This document shows, in pieces, positions 29,308 through 40,456 of a stretch of DNA of 64,000 bases. Position 1 is the first letter of the stretch. Each line of letters starts with the position of its first letter. Source of the DNA: Mycobacterium sp. 852002-50816_SCH5313054-b. GTDB lineage: Bacteria > Actinomycetota > Actinomycetes > Mycobacteriales > Mycobacteriaceae. Below the pieces are notes generated by a model. The model was not told where the DNA came from. It saw nothing but the letters and a program-made list of their open reading frames with translations, and did no database searches. The translations under genes were made by a program, and so were the position numbers. The DNA lies in NCBI RefSeq assembly GCF_001667185.1, contig NZ_LZIC01000011.1:1-64000 (forward strand), in the 5' to 3' direction.

Positions 29308-29793
29308 GTGACGGACATGGACTCGGATATGGGGAAAGACCAGACCTCTGACGAAGTCACGGTGGAGACGACTTCGGTCTTCCGTGCCGACTTCCTCAAC
29401 GAGCTCGACGCCCCCGCCCAGGCGGGGACCGAGAGCGCGGTATCGGGGGTCGAGGGGCTCCCGGCCGGCTCGGCGCTGCTGGTCGTCAAGCGGGGACCGA
29501 ACGCCGGATCGCGGTTCCTGCTCGACCAGCCCATCACGTCCGCCGGTCGGCATCCCGACAGCGACATCTTCCTCGACGACGTCACCGTGAGCCGCCGCCA
29601 CGCCGAATTCAGGTTGGAAAACAACGAATTTCACGTCGTGGATGTCGGTAGCCTGAACGGCACGTACGTCAACCGCGAGCCCGTCGATTCGGCGGTGCTG
29701 GCCAACGGCGACGAAGTGCAGATCGGCAAGTTCCGGTTGGTGTTTTTGACCGGACCCAAGCAGGGTGACGACGATGGAGGTTCCGGAGGGTAG
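29308..29793 (+). CDS. garA: FHA-domain metabolic regulator GarA (OdhI homologue)
   Basis: A 161-residue phosphoswitch protein that inhibits 2-oxoglutarate decarboxylase/dehydrogenase and glutamate dehydrogenase and activates glutamate synthase. The N-terminal target motif TVETTSVF has Thr21 and Thr22, the PknG and PknB sites in the family. The FHA domain follows with [23 protein letters not shown] and [12 protein letters not shown]. Start is GTG 29308 after GAGGAG. The 254-bp gap upstream probably holds its own promoter. The next MerR gene begins on its last base. Confidence 0.96.
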   Translation: MTDMDSDMGKDQTSDEVTVETTSVFRADFLNELDAPAQAGTESAVSGVEGLPAGSALLVVKRGPNAGSRFLLDQPITSAGRHPDSDIFLDDVTVSRRHAEFRLENNEFHVVDVGSLNGTYVNREPVDSAVLANGDEVQIGKFRLVFLTGPKQGDDDGGSGG

Positions 29794-30539
29794 TGAGCGC
29801 GCCCGATAGCCCGGCTCTCGCCGGGATGTCGATTGGGGCGGTCCTGGATCTGTTGAGGCCGGATTTCCCCGATGTCACCATCTCCAAGATTCGCTTTTTG
29901 GAGGCCGAGGGGCTGGTGACGCCGCAGCGCGCCGCGTCGGGATATCGGAGATTCACGGCGTACGACTGCGCGCGGCTGCGGTTCATCCTCACCGCCCAGC
30001 GCGACCACTACCTACCGCTGAAGGTGATCCGGGCGCAGCTGGACGCCCAGCCCGACGGTGAGCTGCCCCCGATCGGATCGCCTTACGGCGTACCGCGATT
30101 GGTATCGGTGCCGGACAGCGGGGAAGAGACCGAGGCCGGGCCCGACCCGGCGGCCGTGGCCCCGACCCGGATCCGGCTGAGCCGCGAAGACCTGCTCGAA
30201 CGCTCCGGTGTGGACGACGACCTGCTGACGGCGCTGCTCAAGGCCGGCGTGATCACCACGGGTCCGGGCGGCTTCTTCGACGAGCACGCCGTGGTGATCC
30301 TGCAATGCGCGCGGGCGCTGGCCGAATACGGCGTCGAGCCGCGGCACCTGCGCGCCTTCCGCAACGCCGCCGACCGGCAGTCCGACCTGATCGCCCAAAT
30401 CGCCGGGCCGGTAGTCAAAGCGGGCAAGACCGGCGCCCGCGACCGCGCCGACGACCTGGCGCGTGAGGTGGCCGCCCTCGCTATCACACTGCATACCTCG
30501 CTGATCAAGTCTGCCGTTCGCGACGTTCTGCATCGCTGA
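29793..30539 (+). CDS. MerR family regulator (Rv1828-like)
   Basis: A 248-residue protein with an N-terminal winged MerR-type DNA-binding domain ([20 protein letters not shown], then [17 protein letters not shown]), in which the first wing carries the SGYRRF signature. A helical C-terminal half (about 130-248) is unlike metal-sensing MerR proteins: no Cys pair is seen, so it does not look like a metal sensor. The GTG start at 29793 overlaps garA's last base, implying coupled expression. Confidence 0.88.
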   Translation: MSAPDSPALAGMSIGAVLDLLRPDFPDVTISKIRFLEAEGLVTPQRAASGYRRFTAYDCARLRFILTAQRDHYLPLKVIRAQLDAQPDGELPPIGSPYGVPRLVSVPDSGEETEAGPDPAAVAPTRIRLSREDLLERSGVDDDLLTALLKAGVITTGPGGFFDEHAVVILQCARALAEYGVEPRHLRAFRNAADRQSDLIAQIAGPVVKAGKTGARDRADDLAREVAALAITLHTSLIKSAVRDVLHR

Positions 30540-30603
30540 GGATTAGACTTCGTTGGACAGCTTGGTGTTCGACGGGCTGACGAGATGCGGAGGGCACACA
30601 CAG

Positions 30604-31098
30604 ATGGGTGAAGTTCGTGTTGTCGGCATTCGCGTCGAGCAGCCGCAGAACCAACCGGTGCTGCTGCTGCGCGAAGCCAACGGTGACCGATACCTGCCAA
30701 TCTGGATCGGTCAGTCCGAAGCCGCCGCCATCGCGCTGGAGCAGCAAGGTGTCGAACCGCCTCGCCCGCTGACGCACGACCTGATCAGGGATCTCATTGC
30801 CGCACTTGGGCATTCGCTGAAAGAGGTGCGGATCGTCGATCTCCAGGAGGGCACCTTCTACGCCGACCTGGTCTTCGACCGCAACATCACCGTGTCGGCT
30901 CGCCCTTCGGACTCGGTCGCGATCGCGCTGCGGGTCGGCGTCCCGATCTACGTGGAGGAAGCGGTGCTCGCCCAGGCCGGACTGCTCATCCCCGACGAGA
31001 GCGACGAAGAGGCCAACACCGCCGTCCGCGAGGACGAGGTGGAGAAGTTCAAGGAGTTCCTCGACAGCGTCTCTCCGGACGACTTCAAGGCCACCTGA
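30604..31098 (+). CDS. Bifunctional nuclease/DUF151 protein (Rv1829-like)
   Basis: A 164-residue protein of the BFN (DUF151) family. Residues 1-140 form the domain, with VLLLREANGDRYLPIWIGQS and the highly conserved SARPSDSVAIALRVGVPIY. A UVR-like acidic helix (about 140-160) closes the protein. Plant and bacterial members are reported to have nuclease activity; that is not provable here. ATG 30604 is preceded by GGAGGG. It lies between two MerR genes, an arrangement conserved in mycobacteria. Confidence 0.88.
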   Translation: MGEVRVVGIRVEQPQNQPVLLLREANGDRYLPIWIGQSEAAAIALEQQGVEPPRPLTHDLIRDLIAALGHSLKEVRIVDLQEGTFYADLVFDRNITVSARPSDSVAIALRVGVPIYVEEAVLAQAGLLIPDESDEEANTAVREDEVEKFKEFLDSVSPDDFKAT

Positions 31099-31338
31099 CC
31101 CCCGGCGAACCCCGACCACTACGCTGGGTCCCGACATCACGGATCCATCTCATCTGGCACCGCGATGTCGACACGCTGGCCGATAGTGCGGCCACACAGC
31201 CCCGCAGCGGCCATACTTTCATTACGACTTAAAGGCGCGGCGGCTATCGAAAAGCGTAAGCTCTCTAGCACTCGGGCCTGAACAAACGTGGCTGCGGTGC
31301 AGCCCATGAGGACAGCGCGATCGGCGAGAGGAACCACC

Positions 31339-31959
31339 GTGAGCGAGCAGCCACGTCAAGAGCAGCTGGATCTAGCTGACGCCGCGAGCAGCGACCAGGC
31401 CGTCACCGCCGCGAGCGCGCCCGTGCAGCCGGGGCTGTTTCCCGACGATTCCGTGCCCGACGAGCTGGTGGGTTACCGCGGGCCGAGCGCGTGCCAGATC
31501 GCCGGGATCACCTACCGGCAGCTGGACTACTGGGCGCGCACGTCGCTGGTGGTCCCGTCGATCCGCAGTGCGGCCGGCTCCGGCAGCCAGCGGCTCTACT
31601 CGTTCAAGGACATCCTGGTCCTCAAGATCGTCAAGCGGTTGCTCGACACCGGCATCTCGCTGCACAACATCCGCGTCGCGGTCGAACATCTGCGCCAGCG
31701 CGGCGTCCAGGACCTGGCCAACATCACCTTGTTCTCCGACGGCACCACCGTTTACGAGTGCACCTCGGCCGAAGAGGTCGTCGACCTCTTGCAGGGCGGC
31801 CAGGGCGTGTTCGGCATCGCCGTCTCCGGGGCCATGCGCGAGCTGACCGGCGTCATCGCCGACTTCCATGGTGAGCGCGCCGACGGCGGCGAATCGATCG
31901 CCGCCCCGGAAGACGAGCTGGCCTCCCGGCGCAAGCACCGCGACCGCAAGATCGGCTAG
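31339..31959 (+). CDS. MerR family regulator (Rv1830-like)
   Basis: A 206-residue regulator. The DNA-binding part is unusual in being internal (about residues 42-110): [20 protein letters not shown] and [20 protein letters not shown]. The N-terminal 40 residues are flexible. GTG 31339 (VSEQPRQEQ) follows GAGAGGAA and matches the homologue. In M. tuberculosis this protein has been connected with growth and drug tolerance. The 371-bp gap after it holds the glycine riboswitch of gcvB. Confidence 0.88.
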   Translation: MSEQPRQEQLDLADAASSDQAVTAASAPVQPGLFPDDSVPDELVGYRGPSACQIAGITYRQLDYWARTSLVVPSIRSAAGSGSQRLYSFKDILVLKIVKRLLDTGISLHNIRVAVEHLRQRGVQDLANITLFSDGTTVYECTSAEEVVDLLQGGQGVFGIAVSGAMRELTGVIADFHGERADGGESIAAPEDELASRRKHRDRKIG

Positions 31960-32080
31960 CGGCCCTTTCGTCTGCGCGAGCGCCCGCGGTTGTACACGTT
32001 TTGCGGCGCGTCGGTGTGCAAACACGCGCGCTCGCCGTGAACTGGGGCGGCCGAGTAAACTGGCGTGCGCGTCGCACTCG

Positions 32081-32292
32081 AGCGGGAGAGTTCCGTGATC
32101 GCCAGTCACGGACGCCGAAGGAGCAATACCTCTCCGTCAACCTCTCAGGCACCCGGACCGCGCGAGTTAACGACGCCTCTGGAAAGCGGTGGAGACCCGT
32201 AGCGGTCCACACCCGCCGATGGGGAAAGGCGTGCGGGCAGCACCCGGCGCCGAATCTCTCAGGCGCCCGGCGAACGGGTGAAGACAGAGGGA
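32081..32292 (+). promoter_or_regulatory. Tandem glycine riboswitch upstream of gcvB
   Basis: Two glycine aptamers in series. The first has GCGGGAGAG (32082-32090), GCCGAAGGAGCAA (32114-32126) and CTCTCAGGCACC (32142-32153). The second has TCTGGAAAGC (32178-32187), GCGCCGAATCTCTCAGGCGC (32248-32267) and a closing stem CCTCTG/CAGAGG (32176-32181 with 32285-32290). The target, 38 bases downstream, encodes glycine decarboxylase, so glycine should turn expression on. The stretch 31960-32080 before it shows nothing specific. Confidence 0.93.
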
Positions 32293-32329
32293 GAGGGCCG
32301 CTAGTCCCTCGACCTCAGGAGTTCGCCTC

Positions 32330-35155
32330 GTGCCCGACCAATCAACGTTCGCAGCCCGGCACATCGGCCCGGACGGCCAAGCCGTCGCGGCGATGCTCAA
32401 CGTCATCGGTGTGGCCTCGTTAGACGAGCTGGCATCGAAGGCGGTTCCCACCGGCATCCTCGACCAGCTCGTCGACGGCGGCGCCGCGCCGGGTCTGCAG
32501 GAGTTGCCGCCGCCGGCCAGCGAGGCCGAGGCGCTGACCGAACTGCGGCGGCTGGCCGACGCCAACACCGTGGCCGTGTCGATGATCGGGCAGGGCTACT
32601 ACGACACGCTCACGCCGCCGGTGTTGTTGCGCAACATCATGGAAAACCCGGCCTGGTACACCGCCTACACGCCGTATCAGCCGGAGATCAGCCAGGGCCG
32701 GCTGGAGGCGCTGCTGAACTTCCAGACGATGGTGGCCGACCTCACCGGCCTCGAGGTCGCCAACGCGTCGATGCTCGACGAGGGCACCGCGGCGGCCGAA
32801 GCGATGACCCTGATGCACCGCGCCAGCCGCGGCGGCTCGAGCCGGCTCGCGGTGGACACCGACGTCTTCGCACAGACCGCGGCCGTGCTGGCCACCCGGG
32901 CCAAGCCGCTGGGCATCGAGATCGTCGCGGCGGACCTGCGCGAGGGCCTGCCGGACGGCGACTTCTTCGGCGTCATCACGCAGCTGCCCGGCGCGAGCGG
33001 GCGGGTCACCGACTGGTCGGCGTTGGTGTCCGAAGCGCACGACCGGGGCGCGCTGGTCGCCGTCGGGGCGGATCTGCTTGCTCTGACGCTGATCACGCCG
33101 CCGGGGGAGATCGGTGCCGACGTCGCGTTCGGTACCACCCAAAGGTTCGGTGTGCCAATGGGATTCGGCGGCCCACACGCCGGCTACCTGGCGGTCCACG
33201 CCAACCACGCGCGCCAGTTACCGGGGCGGCTGGTCGGGGTGTCGCTGGATGCCGACGGTTCGCCGGCCTACCGGCTGGCGCTGCAGACGCGCGAGCAGCA
33301 CATCCGTCGCGACAAGGCGACCAGCAACATCTGCACCGCGCAGGTGCTGCTGGCCGTGATGGCCGCGATGTACGCCAGCTACCACGGCGCCGACGGCCTG
33401 ACCGCGATCGCGCGCCGGGTGCACGGTCACGCCGAGGCGATCGCCGCCGCACTCGGCGACGCGCTGGTGCACGACAAGTACTTCGACACGGTGCTGGCCC
33501 GGGTGCCAGGGCGCGCCGGGGAGGTCGTCGCCGCGGCCAAGGCCAACGGCATCAACCTCTGGCGCGTGGACGACGATCACGTGTCGGTGGCCTGCGACGA
33601 GGTCACCACCGACGAGCACGTCGCCGCGGTGCTCGAGGCGTTTGGCGTCCGAGCCGCCGAGCCGGCCGGGGTCGACATCGCTACCCGGACGTCGGAGTTC
33701 CTGACCCATCCCGCGTTCACGCAGTACCGCACCGAAACGGCGATGATGCGTTACCTGCGCACGCTCGCGGACAAGGATATTGCCTTGGACCGCAGCATGA
33801 TTCCGCTCGGCTCCTGCACGATGAAACTCAACGCCGCCGCCGAGATGGAACCGATCACGTGGCCGGAATTCGCCCGCCTGCATCCGTTCGCGCCGGCGTC
33901 CGACACCGCGGGAGTGCGCCGTCTCATCGCCGATCTGGAGAACTGGCTGGTGCAGATCACCGGCTACGACGCCGTCTCGCTGCAGCCCAACGCCGGCTCC
34001 CAGGGCGAGTACGCCGGCCTGCTGGCGATCCGCGACTACCACGCCAGCCGGGGTGAACCACACCGTGACATCTGCCTGATTCCGTCCAGCGCGCACGGCA
34101 CCAACGCGGCGTCGGCCGCGCTGGCCGGGCTGCGGGTGGCCGTGGTCGCCTGCCGCGACAACGGCGACGTCGACCTCGACGATCTGCGTGCCAAGGTGGC
34201 CGAACACGCCGACCGGCTGGCGGCGCTGATGATCACCTACCCATCCACGCACGGCGTCTACGAGCACGACATCGCCGAAATCTGTGCGGCCACCCACGAC
34301 GCCGGCGGCCAGGTCTACATCGACGGCGCCAACCTCAACGCGCTGGTCGGGCTGGCCCGCCCGGGCAAGTTCGGCGGCGACATCAGCCACCTGAACCTGC
34401 ACAAGACGTTCTGCATCCCGCACGGCGGCGGCGGCCCCGGCGTCGGCCCCGTGGCGGCGCGCGCCCACCTGGCGCCGTTCCTGCCGGGGCACCCGTACGC
34501 CCCGGAATTGCCCGGGGGCCACCCGGTGTCGTCCGCGCCCTACGGGTCCGCCTCGATCCTGCCGATCACATGGGCCTACATCAGGATGATGGGCGCCGAG
34601 GGCCTGCGGGCCGCGTCACTGACCGCGATCGCGTCGGCCAACTACATCGCCCGCCGACTCGACGAGTACTTCCCGGTGCTCTACGCCGGCGAGAACGGCA
34701 TGGTCGCCCACGAGTGCATCCTGGACTTGCGCGGCATCACCAAGTCGACCGGGGTGACCGTCGACGATGTGGCAAAACGGTTGGCGGACTATGGCTTTCA
34801 CGCGCCCACCATGAGCTTCCCGGTGGCCGGCACTCTCATGGTGGAGCCCACCGAGAGCGAGACTCTGACCGAAGTCGACGCCTTCTGCGAGGCCATGATC
34901 GCCATCCGCCGCGAGATCGACCGCGTCGGCGCGGGGGAGTGGCCCGCCGACGACAACCCGCTGCGGGGCGCGCCGCACACCGCGGAGTGTCTGCTGGTCT
35001 CCGAGTGGGACCACCCGTACAGCCGGGAGGAGGCGGCCTACCCGCTGGGCAAGGACTTCCGGCCCAAGGTGTGGCCGCCGGTGCGCCGCATCGACGGCGC
35101 CTACGGCGACCGCAACCTCGTCTGTTCCTGCCCGCCGGTGGAGGCCTTCGCCTAG
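32330..35155 (+). CDS. gcvB: Glycine dehydrogenase (decarboxylating), P protein
   Basis: A 941-residue homodimeric-type P protein that decarboxylates glycine using pyridoxal phosphate and loads the aminomethyl group on GcvH. The PLP lysine is in [15 protein letters not shown] (about residue 691), with [16 protein letters not shown] nearby as a phosphate-contact region. GTG 32330 gives VPDQSTF and is placed by the riboswitch leader and homologue length. It is a stand-alone unit; gcvT and the L protein are not in this window. Confidence 0.96.
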   Translation: MPDQSTFAARHIGPDGQAVAAMLNVIGVASLDELASKAVPTGILDQLVDGGAAPGLQELPPPASEAEALTELRRLADANTVAVSMIGQGYYDTLTPPVLLRNIMENPAWYTAYTPYQPEISQGRLEALLNFQTMVADLTGLEVANASMLDEGTAAAEAMTLMHRASRGGSSRLAVDTDVFAQTAAVLATRAKPLGIEIVAADLREGLPDGDFFGVITQLPGASGRVTDWSALVSEAHDRGALVAVGADLLALTLITPPGEIGADVAFGTTQRFGVPMGFGGPHAGYLAVHANHARQLPGRLVGVSLDADGSPAYRLALQTREQHIRRDKATSNICTAQVLLAVMAAMYASYHGADGLTAIARRVHGHAEAIAAALGDALVHDKYFDTVLARVPGRAGEVVAAAKANGINLWRVDDDHVSVACDEVTTDEHVAAVLEAFGVRAAEPAGVDIATRTSEFLTHPAFTQYRTETAMMRYLRTLADKDIALDRSMIPLGSCTMKLNAAAEMEPITWPEFARLHPFAPASDTAGVRRLIADLENWLVQITGYDAVSLQPNAGSQGEYAGLLAIRDYHASRGEPHRDICLIPSSAHGTNAASAALAGLRVAVVACRDNGDVDLDDLRAKVAEHADRLAALMITYPSTHGVYEHDIAEICAATHDAGGQVYIDGANLNALVGLARPGKFGGDISHLNLHKTFCIPHGGGGPGVGPVAARAHLAPFLPGHPYAPELPGGHPVSSAPYGSASILPITWAYIRMMGAEGLRAASLTAIASANYIARRLDEYFPVLYAGENGMVAHECILDLRGITKSTGVTVDDVAKRLADYGFHAPTMSFPVAGTLMVEPTESETLTEVDAFCEAMIAIRREIDRVGAGEWPADDNPLRGAPHTAECLLVSEWDHPYSREEAAYPLGKDFRPKVWPPVRRIDGAYGDRNLVCSCPPVEAFA

Positions 35156-35167
35156 CGCGACTGGCCC

Positions 35168-36028
35168 TCAGCCGAAGCGCTCGATGATCGCCGCCGCGAT
35201 CCGATCCGGCGCGTCCTCCTGGATGAAGTGCTTGGCCTCGGGCAGCTCGACGACGACGTGATCGGGAAACGTCGCGCGCATCCGCGGGAGCGTCGGGCCC
35301 GGCCGGAACGCGAAGTCCTTCATGCCCCAGACGAACAGCGCGGGCTTGGCGCCCAGTTTGGCGGGCACCTCGCGGGCGAGCCGGCCCAGCAACCGATGGG
35401 CGGCCAGGATCTGCTTGGGCATCTCGGCCACGCCCTTGCGCGCCTCCGCGCTGGGCTGCACGGCCCGATAGTGCTCCATCACCACCGCGCTCGGCCGGTG
35501 CTGGGTGCCCGCCGGGATCAGCCGTTCGACGAAGAAATTCCGGTGCAGGACGGCGTATTGCATCGGCGGGCTGGACATGACCCGGCTGAACGCCTTGGTC
35601 GAGAAAGTGTCCGCCGGCCAGAACCACGTGTTGCCCAACACGACGCCGCGCACCCGCTCGGCGCGCTCGACGGCGACGGCCATGCTGATGGGGCCGCCCC
35701 AGTCCTGGCCCATCGTCAGGTAGCCGTCGAGCCCGAGGTGGTCGACGAACTCGCCGACCACCTGGGCGTGCTCGTCGATCTTGTAGCCGAACCCCGCGGG
35801 CCGCTCCGACAGGCCGAAGCCGAGGTAATCGGGTGCGATGCAACGGAACCGGTCGCGCAGCGCGACGATGATGTTCCGGTACAGGAAGCTCCACGTCGGG
35901 TTGCCGTGGCACAACAGGAACGGCGGGCCGTCACCCTCGTCGACGTAATGGACGCGCCCGCGCGAGCTGTCGAACCAGCGCGACTGGAACGGGTAGAGCT
36001 GGGGATCCGGGGTGAAATCGATGTTCAT
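35168..36028 (-). CDS. Haloalkane dehalogenase-like alpha/beta hydrolase (Rv1833c)
   Basis: A 286-residue alpha/beta hydrolase. The oxyanion motif is CHGNPTWSFLYR (about residues 41-52), the nucleophile Asp is in MGQDWGGP (about 109), and the catalytic His is in AKHFIQEDAPDRIA near the end. This is the haloalkane dehalogenase pattern. M. tuberculosis Rv1833c (DmbB/DhaA type) has weak dehalogenase activity. ATG 36028 (MNIDFTPD) is preferred to an upstream in-frame codon at 36052. It is convergent with gcvB. Confidence 0.87.
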   Translation of the reverse strand: MNIDFTPDPQLYPFQSRWFDSSRGRVHYVDEGDGPPFLLCHGNPTWSFLYRNIIVALRDRFRCIAPDYLGFGLSERPAGFGYKIDEHAQVVGEFVDHLGLDGYLTMGQDWGGPISMAVAVERAERVRGVVLGNTWFWPADTFSTKAFSRVMSSPPMQYAVLHRNFFVERLIPAGTQHRPSAVVMEHYRAVQPSAEARKGVAEMPKQILAAHRLLGRLAREVPAKLGAKPALFVWGMKDFAFRPGPTLPRMRATFPDHVVVELPEAKHFIQEDAPDRIAAAIIERFG

Positions 36029-36080
36029 GGCGCTCCCTTCGGCAACGCCCACGATGCTATGCCCGAGGGGTGACAGCGCC

Positions 36081-38144
36081 TCAGCTCAAGAACGTGTTGA
36101 GGGCCGCGGCAAGGTCGGGGGACGCCGACGTTCCCAGGTTCTGGTAGCCGCCGCCGCTGAGTTGGGCGACGGCCTCCCACGCCGACCGGTCCGGGTCGCC
36201 GCCGAAGTCGATGACGTTGACCGCGATCGGCTTGGCCGGGTCGGCGCTCTTACGGATGAAGTCCTGCAGGCCCGCGCCGTCCAGGCTCTGGTCGGTGTGC
36301 GGCCCCGAGGTGATCACCAAGATCGAGTTCGCCTGCCCCGCATGATAATTGGCCTGCAGCTCCTGGTAGATCATGCGCAGGGTGGTGAACGACACCGCGC
36401 CGCCGGCCGACGAATACTGCTTGTCCAGCGCCGCGGCCAGCGCCGCCGAGCGCGGCTGGCCGTTGACGGGGTCGCCCAGCGGTCCGCCGGGCACCTCCGA
36501 GCGGCCCTCGTGGCCGTCGAAGGTCCACAGCCCCACGCTGGCGGTCGGCGGCAATGACTTGATCTTGTCCCGCAGCGCCCCGATGACGTTGGCTAGCCGG
36601 GTCTTTCCGCCTTCGTCGGCGGGCATCGACTGGTCGAGCATGATGGTCGCGGCCAGTCCGCTCGTCGGGGCGGACATGGCTTCGGCCAGCGTGGCGCGCA
36701 TCGCGTCGTCACCCACCGACAGGGTGGCGGGCAGCGCCGGGAAACCGGTGACCGGGCTGCTCGGCGGCTTGACGCCGTTGACCCGGAAGCCGGCCTTGGC
36801 CAGCTTCGCGAGTTGCTCGGGCTTCTGCAGGAAGCGGGCGAACCCGCTGGCCGCGGAGGTCTGCTCCTGCGTCAGCCACGAGCCACTGAGCAGCACCGCG
36901 GGAAAATCGGCGACGGGCGCGGGCCCCGGCGGCAGCCAGGAGGCCAGGGTGCTCTTGGCGTCGGACAGCGACTGGCCGCGCGCGAACAGCTGCTGCTCGG
37001 TGGTGACCACGGCGTGCACCGGCGCGCCCGCCGCGTCGCCTGGCCTCAGCAGCGCGTTCATTGCCTCGGTCAGCGAGTTGTCGGCCAGCTTGGGCTGCGC
37101 GCTCAACAACGTGCGCACGGCGCCGGTGCCCTGCGTCGGGGGCGCGCCGGCCGGAACCGACGCGGCCGCGACGGCCTCGCCGGCCAACAGCGCGGCGTCG
37201 GCGTTCCCGTTCGTGGGCAGCGCCAGCCGCAGCGATCCCCAGGCCGGCAAGTTCAGGCCGGCCAGTGCGTTCGGATTGGTTTGCAGGCCCGGCAGCGCCG
37301 CCCAGGTCTGGTTGGTCAGGGCCTGCCCGAGTTCGGGACGGACGGCCAGCATGACCGGCGACGTCACCAGCGAATGGCTTTCGGTGATGGTTTTCTGGCC
37401 TGCGGTGGCGGCGAGCCGCGCGGCGGACACGGAGCTGCCCGGGATCCACAATGCCGGCTGGCCGCCCAAATCGGCCGGCCACTTGCCGACGAATCCGTTC
37501 AGCACCGCGTCGGAACCGGCCGGTTTGACGGTCACCACCATGCAGTGATCGCCGACCGGGCCGGCCGTGGAGTTGTAGCTCTCGGCGAGCTGCTGCACCG
37601 GCTCGGAGATCGACGGGTCGGCGATGACGGCCACCGACTCCTTGCCGCCGACGCAGCGCGCGGCGGCGCTGTGCGAGCGGTGCGACAAGGCGTCACCGAA
37701 GAAGCTCCACAGGATCACGGTGCCCACCACGACGACCACGGCGACGAGCGCGACGATCACCCCGATGCTGACCCCGCGGCGCCCGCCGTCGCTGCGGTGG
37801 CCGCCGAGGCGCTCGCCGAGGCCCCGGTGCCCGCCCCGGAACCGGGACGACAGCGTCGGCGGGGAGGCCGGCGGCTCGGCGCCCGCCGAACCCGGGGTGC
37901 GCGGCGGGAATTCGGGATAGTCGTCGGCGGTGGGCGCGAACGTGTCATTGACGGGGTAGGGGTGATCGCCCTCGCCGGGAAAGGCCTCGTCGACGTCATC
38001 GTCCGCGCGCCAATCGAGGCCATCGGCCGCGGCATCGCGGTGGTGGTGACCCGTGTCGTCGGTAGCGTCCGGCTCGTCGGCGAAGTACTCGTCAGCCGGC
38101 TGGTCGACGGCATCATCCGGGTCGGGCATGCTGTGCCTACCCAT
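36081..38144 (-). CDS. Membrane protein with substrate-binding-like and VWA domains (Rv1836c-like)
   Basis: A 687-residue protein. An acidic disordered cytoplasmic N-terminus (about 1-120) is followed by one transmembrane segment (about 124-146, GVSIGVIVALVAVVVVVGTV), a periplasmic solute-binding-like region (about 170-480) and a C-terminal von Willebrand A domain (about 505-687). The VWA metal site is altered: the first motif is LDQSMPAD, not DxSxS. The function is unknown; similar actinobacterial proteins may sense or organise envelope components. It is transcribed in the same direction as glcB upstream, with a 104-bp gap. Confidence 0.8.
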   Translation of the reverse strand: MGRHSMPDPDDAVDQPADEYFADEPDATDDTGHHHRDAAADGLDWRADDDVDEAFPGEGDHPYPVNDTFAPTADDYPEFPPRTPGSAGAEPPASPPTLSSRFRGGHRGLGERLGGHRSDGGRRGVSIGVIVALVAVVVVVGTVILWSFFGDALSHRSHSAAARCVGGKESVAVIADPSISEPVQQLAESYNSTAGPVGDHCMVVTVKPAGSDAVLNGFVGKWPADLGGQPALWIPGSSVSAARLAATAGQKTITESHSLVTSPVMLAVRPELGQALTNQTWAALPGLQTNPNALAGLNLPAWGSLRLALPTNGNADAALLAGEAVAAASVPAGAPPTQGTGAVRTLLSAQPKLADNSLTEAMNALLRPGDAAGAPVHAVVTTEQQLFARGQSLSDAKSTLASWLPPGPAPVADFPAVLLSGSWLTQEQTSAASGFARFLQKPEQLAKLAKAGFRVNGVKPPSSPVTGFPALPATLSVGDDAMRATLAEAMSAPTSGLAATIMLDQSMPADEGGKTRLANVIGALRDKIKSLPPTASVGLWTFDGHEGRSEVPGGPLGDPVNGQPRSAALAAALDKQYSSAGGAVSFTTLRMIYQELQANYHAGQANSILVITSGPHTDQSLDGAGLQDFIRKSADPAKPIAVNVIDFGGDPDRSAWEAVAQLSGGGYQNLGTSASPDLAAALNTFLS

Positions 38145-38248
38145 ACCGGTGCCCGCCGCCTTTCCGTCGACTCATCGGGTGAAACGTTGTGGACTCGGCC
38201 CAGATTCTAGTCATCGGCCGCGCTACTTACCGCATTGTCGAGCCGGTG

Positions 38249-40456
38249 TCACCCACCGGCGGCGCGGGCTTTGAACTCGCGCCGGCGCCGATGCAGGATC
38301 GGCTCGGTGTAGCCATTGGGCTGCTGCGTTCCGGACAAGATCAGGTCCTGGGCGGCCAGGAAGGCGATGCTGTCGTCGAAGTTGGGCGCCATCGGCCGGT
38401 ACGCCGAGTCGCCCCCGTTCTGCCGATCCACCAACGGCGCCATCCGTTCCAGGCTGGCACGCACATCCTCGCTGGTGATCACGCCGTGGCGCAGCCAGTT
38501 GGCCAGCAGCTGGCTGGAGATCCGCAGGGTGGCGCGGTCCTCCATCAGCGCCGTGTCGTGGATGTCGGGCACCTTCGAGCATCCGACGCCATGCTCCACC
38601 CAGCGCACCACGTAGCCGAGGATGGACTGGCAGTTGTTGTCGAGCTCCTCGCGGATCTCCTCGGGGGCCCAGGCCAGCTCCTTGGCCAGCGGAATGGTCA
38701 GCAGCTCGTCGATGGTGGTGCGCTTCTGGCCCGCGAGTTCCTCCTGCACGGCGCCCACGTCCACATAGTGGTAGTGCATCGCGTGCAGGGTGGCCGCCGT
38801 CGGCGAGGGCACCCACGCGGTGGTGGCGCCCGCCTTCGGCTGGCCGATCTTCTGCTCGACCATGTCGGCCATCAGCTCGGTCATCGCCCACATGCCCTTG
38901 CCGATCTGGGCCTTGCCCTTGAAGCCGGCAGCCAACCCGATGTCGACGTTGGCGTCCTCGTAGGCCTTGATCCAGGTGCTGTTCTTCATCGCACCCTTGC
39001 GGATCATCGGACCGGCCTCCATCGAGGTGTGGATCTCGTCGCCCGTGCGGTCCAGGAACCCGGTGTTGATGAACACCACCCGGTCGGCGGCGGCTTTGAT
39101 GCAAGCCTTGAGGTTGACCGTGGTGCGGCGCTCCTCGTCCATGATGCCGACCTTGAGGGTGCCCTGCGGCAACCCCAGCACGTCTTCGACGCGGCTGAAC
39201 AGCTCGCAGGTGAAGGCCACCTCGGCCGGGCCGTGCATCTTGGGCTTCACGATGTAGATGGACCCGGTGCGGCTGTTGGTGAGCGGGCCGTTGCCCTCGC
39301 CGGTCTTGAGGCCGTGGATCGCAGTGACGCCGGTGAACAGCGCGTCCATGATGCCCTCGAAAACCTCTTTTTCTTCCTGACCGTCGCCGACGGAGACGAT
39401 CGCGTCGTTGGTCATCAGATGGCCCACGTTGCGCACGAACAACAGGCTGCGTCCGGGCAGGGTCAACTCGCCCCCGTCGGGTGTGCTGTACGTGCGGTCC
39501 TGGTTAAGCGCCCGGGTGAACGTCTTGCCGCCCTTGCTGACTTCCTCGACGAGGTCACCCTTGTTCAGCCCGAGCCAGTTGCGGTAGCCCAGCACCTTGT
39601 CATCGGCGTCGACCGCGGTGACGGAGTCCTCGAAGTCCATGATCGTGGTGACCGCCGACTCCAGGACGACGTCCTTGATGCCGGCGCGGTCGGTCTTGCC
39701 GACCGGTGACTCCGGGTCGATCAGGATCTCGATGTGCAGGCCATGGTTGACCAGCAGCACCGACCAGTCGGGGGAGCCGAGCTCGCCGCTGTATCCGAGG
39801 AACTTCTCGGGCTGGACAAGCCCGACGGGCTCCGACTCGCCGCCGAGGGCGACCTGCAGCTGCCCGTCGGCGATGCTCAGGCCCGTCGCGTCCGCCCACG
39901 AGCCCGACGCCAGCGGCACCGCCTCGTCGAGGAATTTGCGCGCGTAGGCGATCACCTTGTCGCCGCGCACCCTGTTGTAGCTGGTGCCCTTCTCGGCCCC
40001 GTCGGTTTCCGGGATCACGTCCGTGCCGTAGAGGGCGTCGTAGAGCGAACCCCAGCGAGCGTTGGCCGCGTTCAGCGCGAAGCGGGCATTGAGCACCGGC
40101 ACCACCAGCTGCGGGCCCGCCGTCGTGGTGATCTCGTCGTCGACACCGGAGGTGGTGATGGTGAAGTCCTCCGGCTCGGGCAGCAGGTAGCCGATCTCAC
40201 CGAGGAACTCGCGGTAGGCCTCCGTGTCGATCGGCTCGATGACCCGCTGCCGGTGCCACTTGTCGATCTGGGCCTGCAATTGATCGCGGCGGGCCAGCAG
40301 ATCCTGGTTCTGCGGAGTGAGGTCGGCGACGACTTTGTCGACGCCCGCCCAGAAGGTGTCCGGGTCGATATCGGTGCCAGGTAGGGCCTCGTTGTTGACG
40401 AAGTCGTAGAGCACTCGGGCGACGCGTAGGTTCCCGACCGACACGCGATCAGTCAT
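38249..40456 (-). CDS. glcB: Malate synthase G
   Basis: A 735-residue enzyme that condenses glyoxylate with acetyl-CoA in the glyoxylate shunt. ATG 40456 ([12 protein letters not shown]) follows a strong GGAGGAGAAAG; a longer in-frame reading upstream is ignored. Family motifs include [18 protein letters not shown] (the catalytic Asp/Glu and Mg2+ region), [11 protein letters not shown] and the glyoxylate-binding Arg in [15 protein letters not shown]. In M. tuberculosis GlcB is also exported and binds laminin. It is probably monocistronic. Confidence 0.95.
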   Translation of the reverse strand: MTDRVSVGNLRVARVLYDFVNNEALPGTDIDPDTFWAGVDKVVADLTPQNQDLLARRDQLQAQIDKWHRQRVIEPIDTEAYREFLGEIGYLLPEPEDFTITTSGVDDEITTTAGPQLVVPVLNARFALNAANARWGSLYDALYGTDVIPETDGAEKGTSYNRVRGDKVIAYARKFLDEAVPLASGSWADATGLSIADGQLQVALGGESEPVGLVQPEKFLGYSGELGSPDWSVLLVNHGLHIEILIDPESPVGKTDRAGIKDVVLESAVTTIMDFEDSVTAVDADDKVLGYRNWLGLNKGDLVEEVSKGGKTFTRALNQDRTYSTPDGGELTLPGRSLLFVRNVGHLMTNDAIVSVGDGQEEKEVFEGIMDALFTGVTAIHGLKTGEGNGPLTNSRTGSIYIVKPKMHGPAEVAFTCELFSRVEDVLGLPQGTLKVGIMDEERRTTVNLKACIKAAADRVVFINTGFLDRTGDEIHTSMEAGPMIRKGAMKNSTWIKAYEDANVDIGLAAGFKGKAQIGKGMWAMTELMADMVEQKIGQPKAGATTAWVPSPTAATLHAMHYHYVDVGAVQEELAGQKRTTIDELLTIPLAKELAWAPEEIREELDNNCQSILGYVVRWVEHGVGCSKVPDIHDTALMEDRATLRISSQLLANWLRHGVITSEDVRASLERMAPLVDRQNGGDSAYRPMAPNFDDSIAFLAAQDLILSGTQQPNGYTEPILHRRRREFKARAAGG

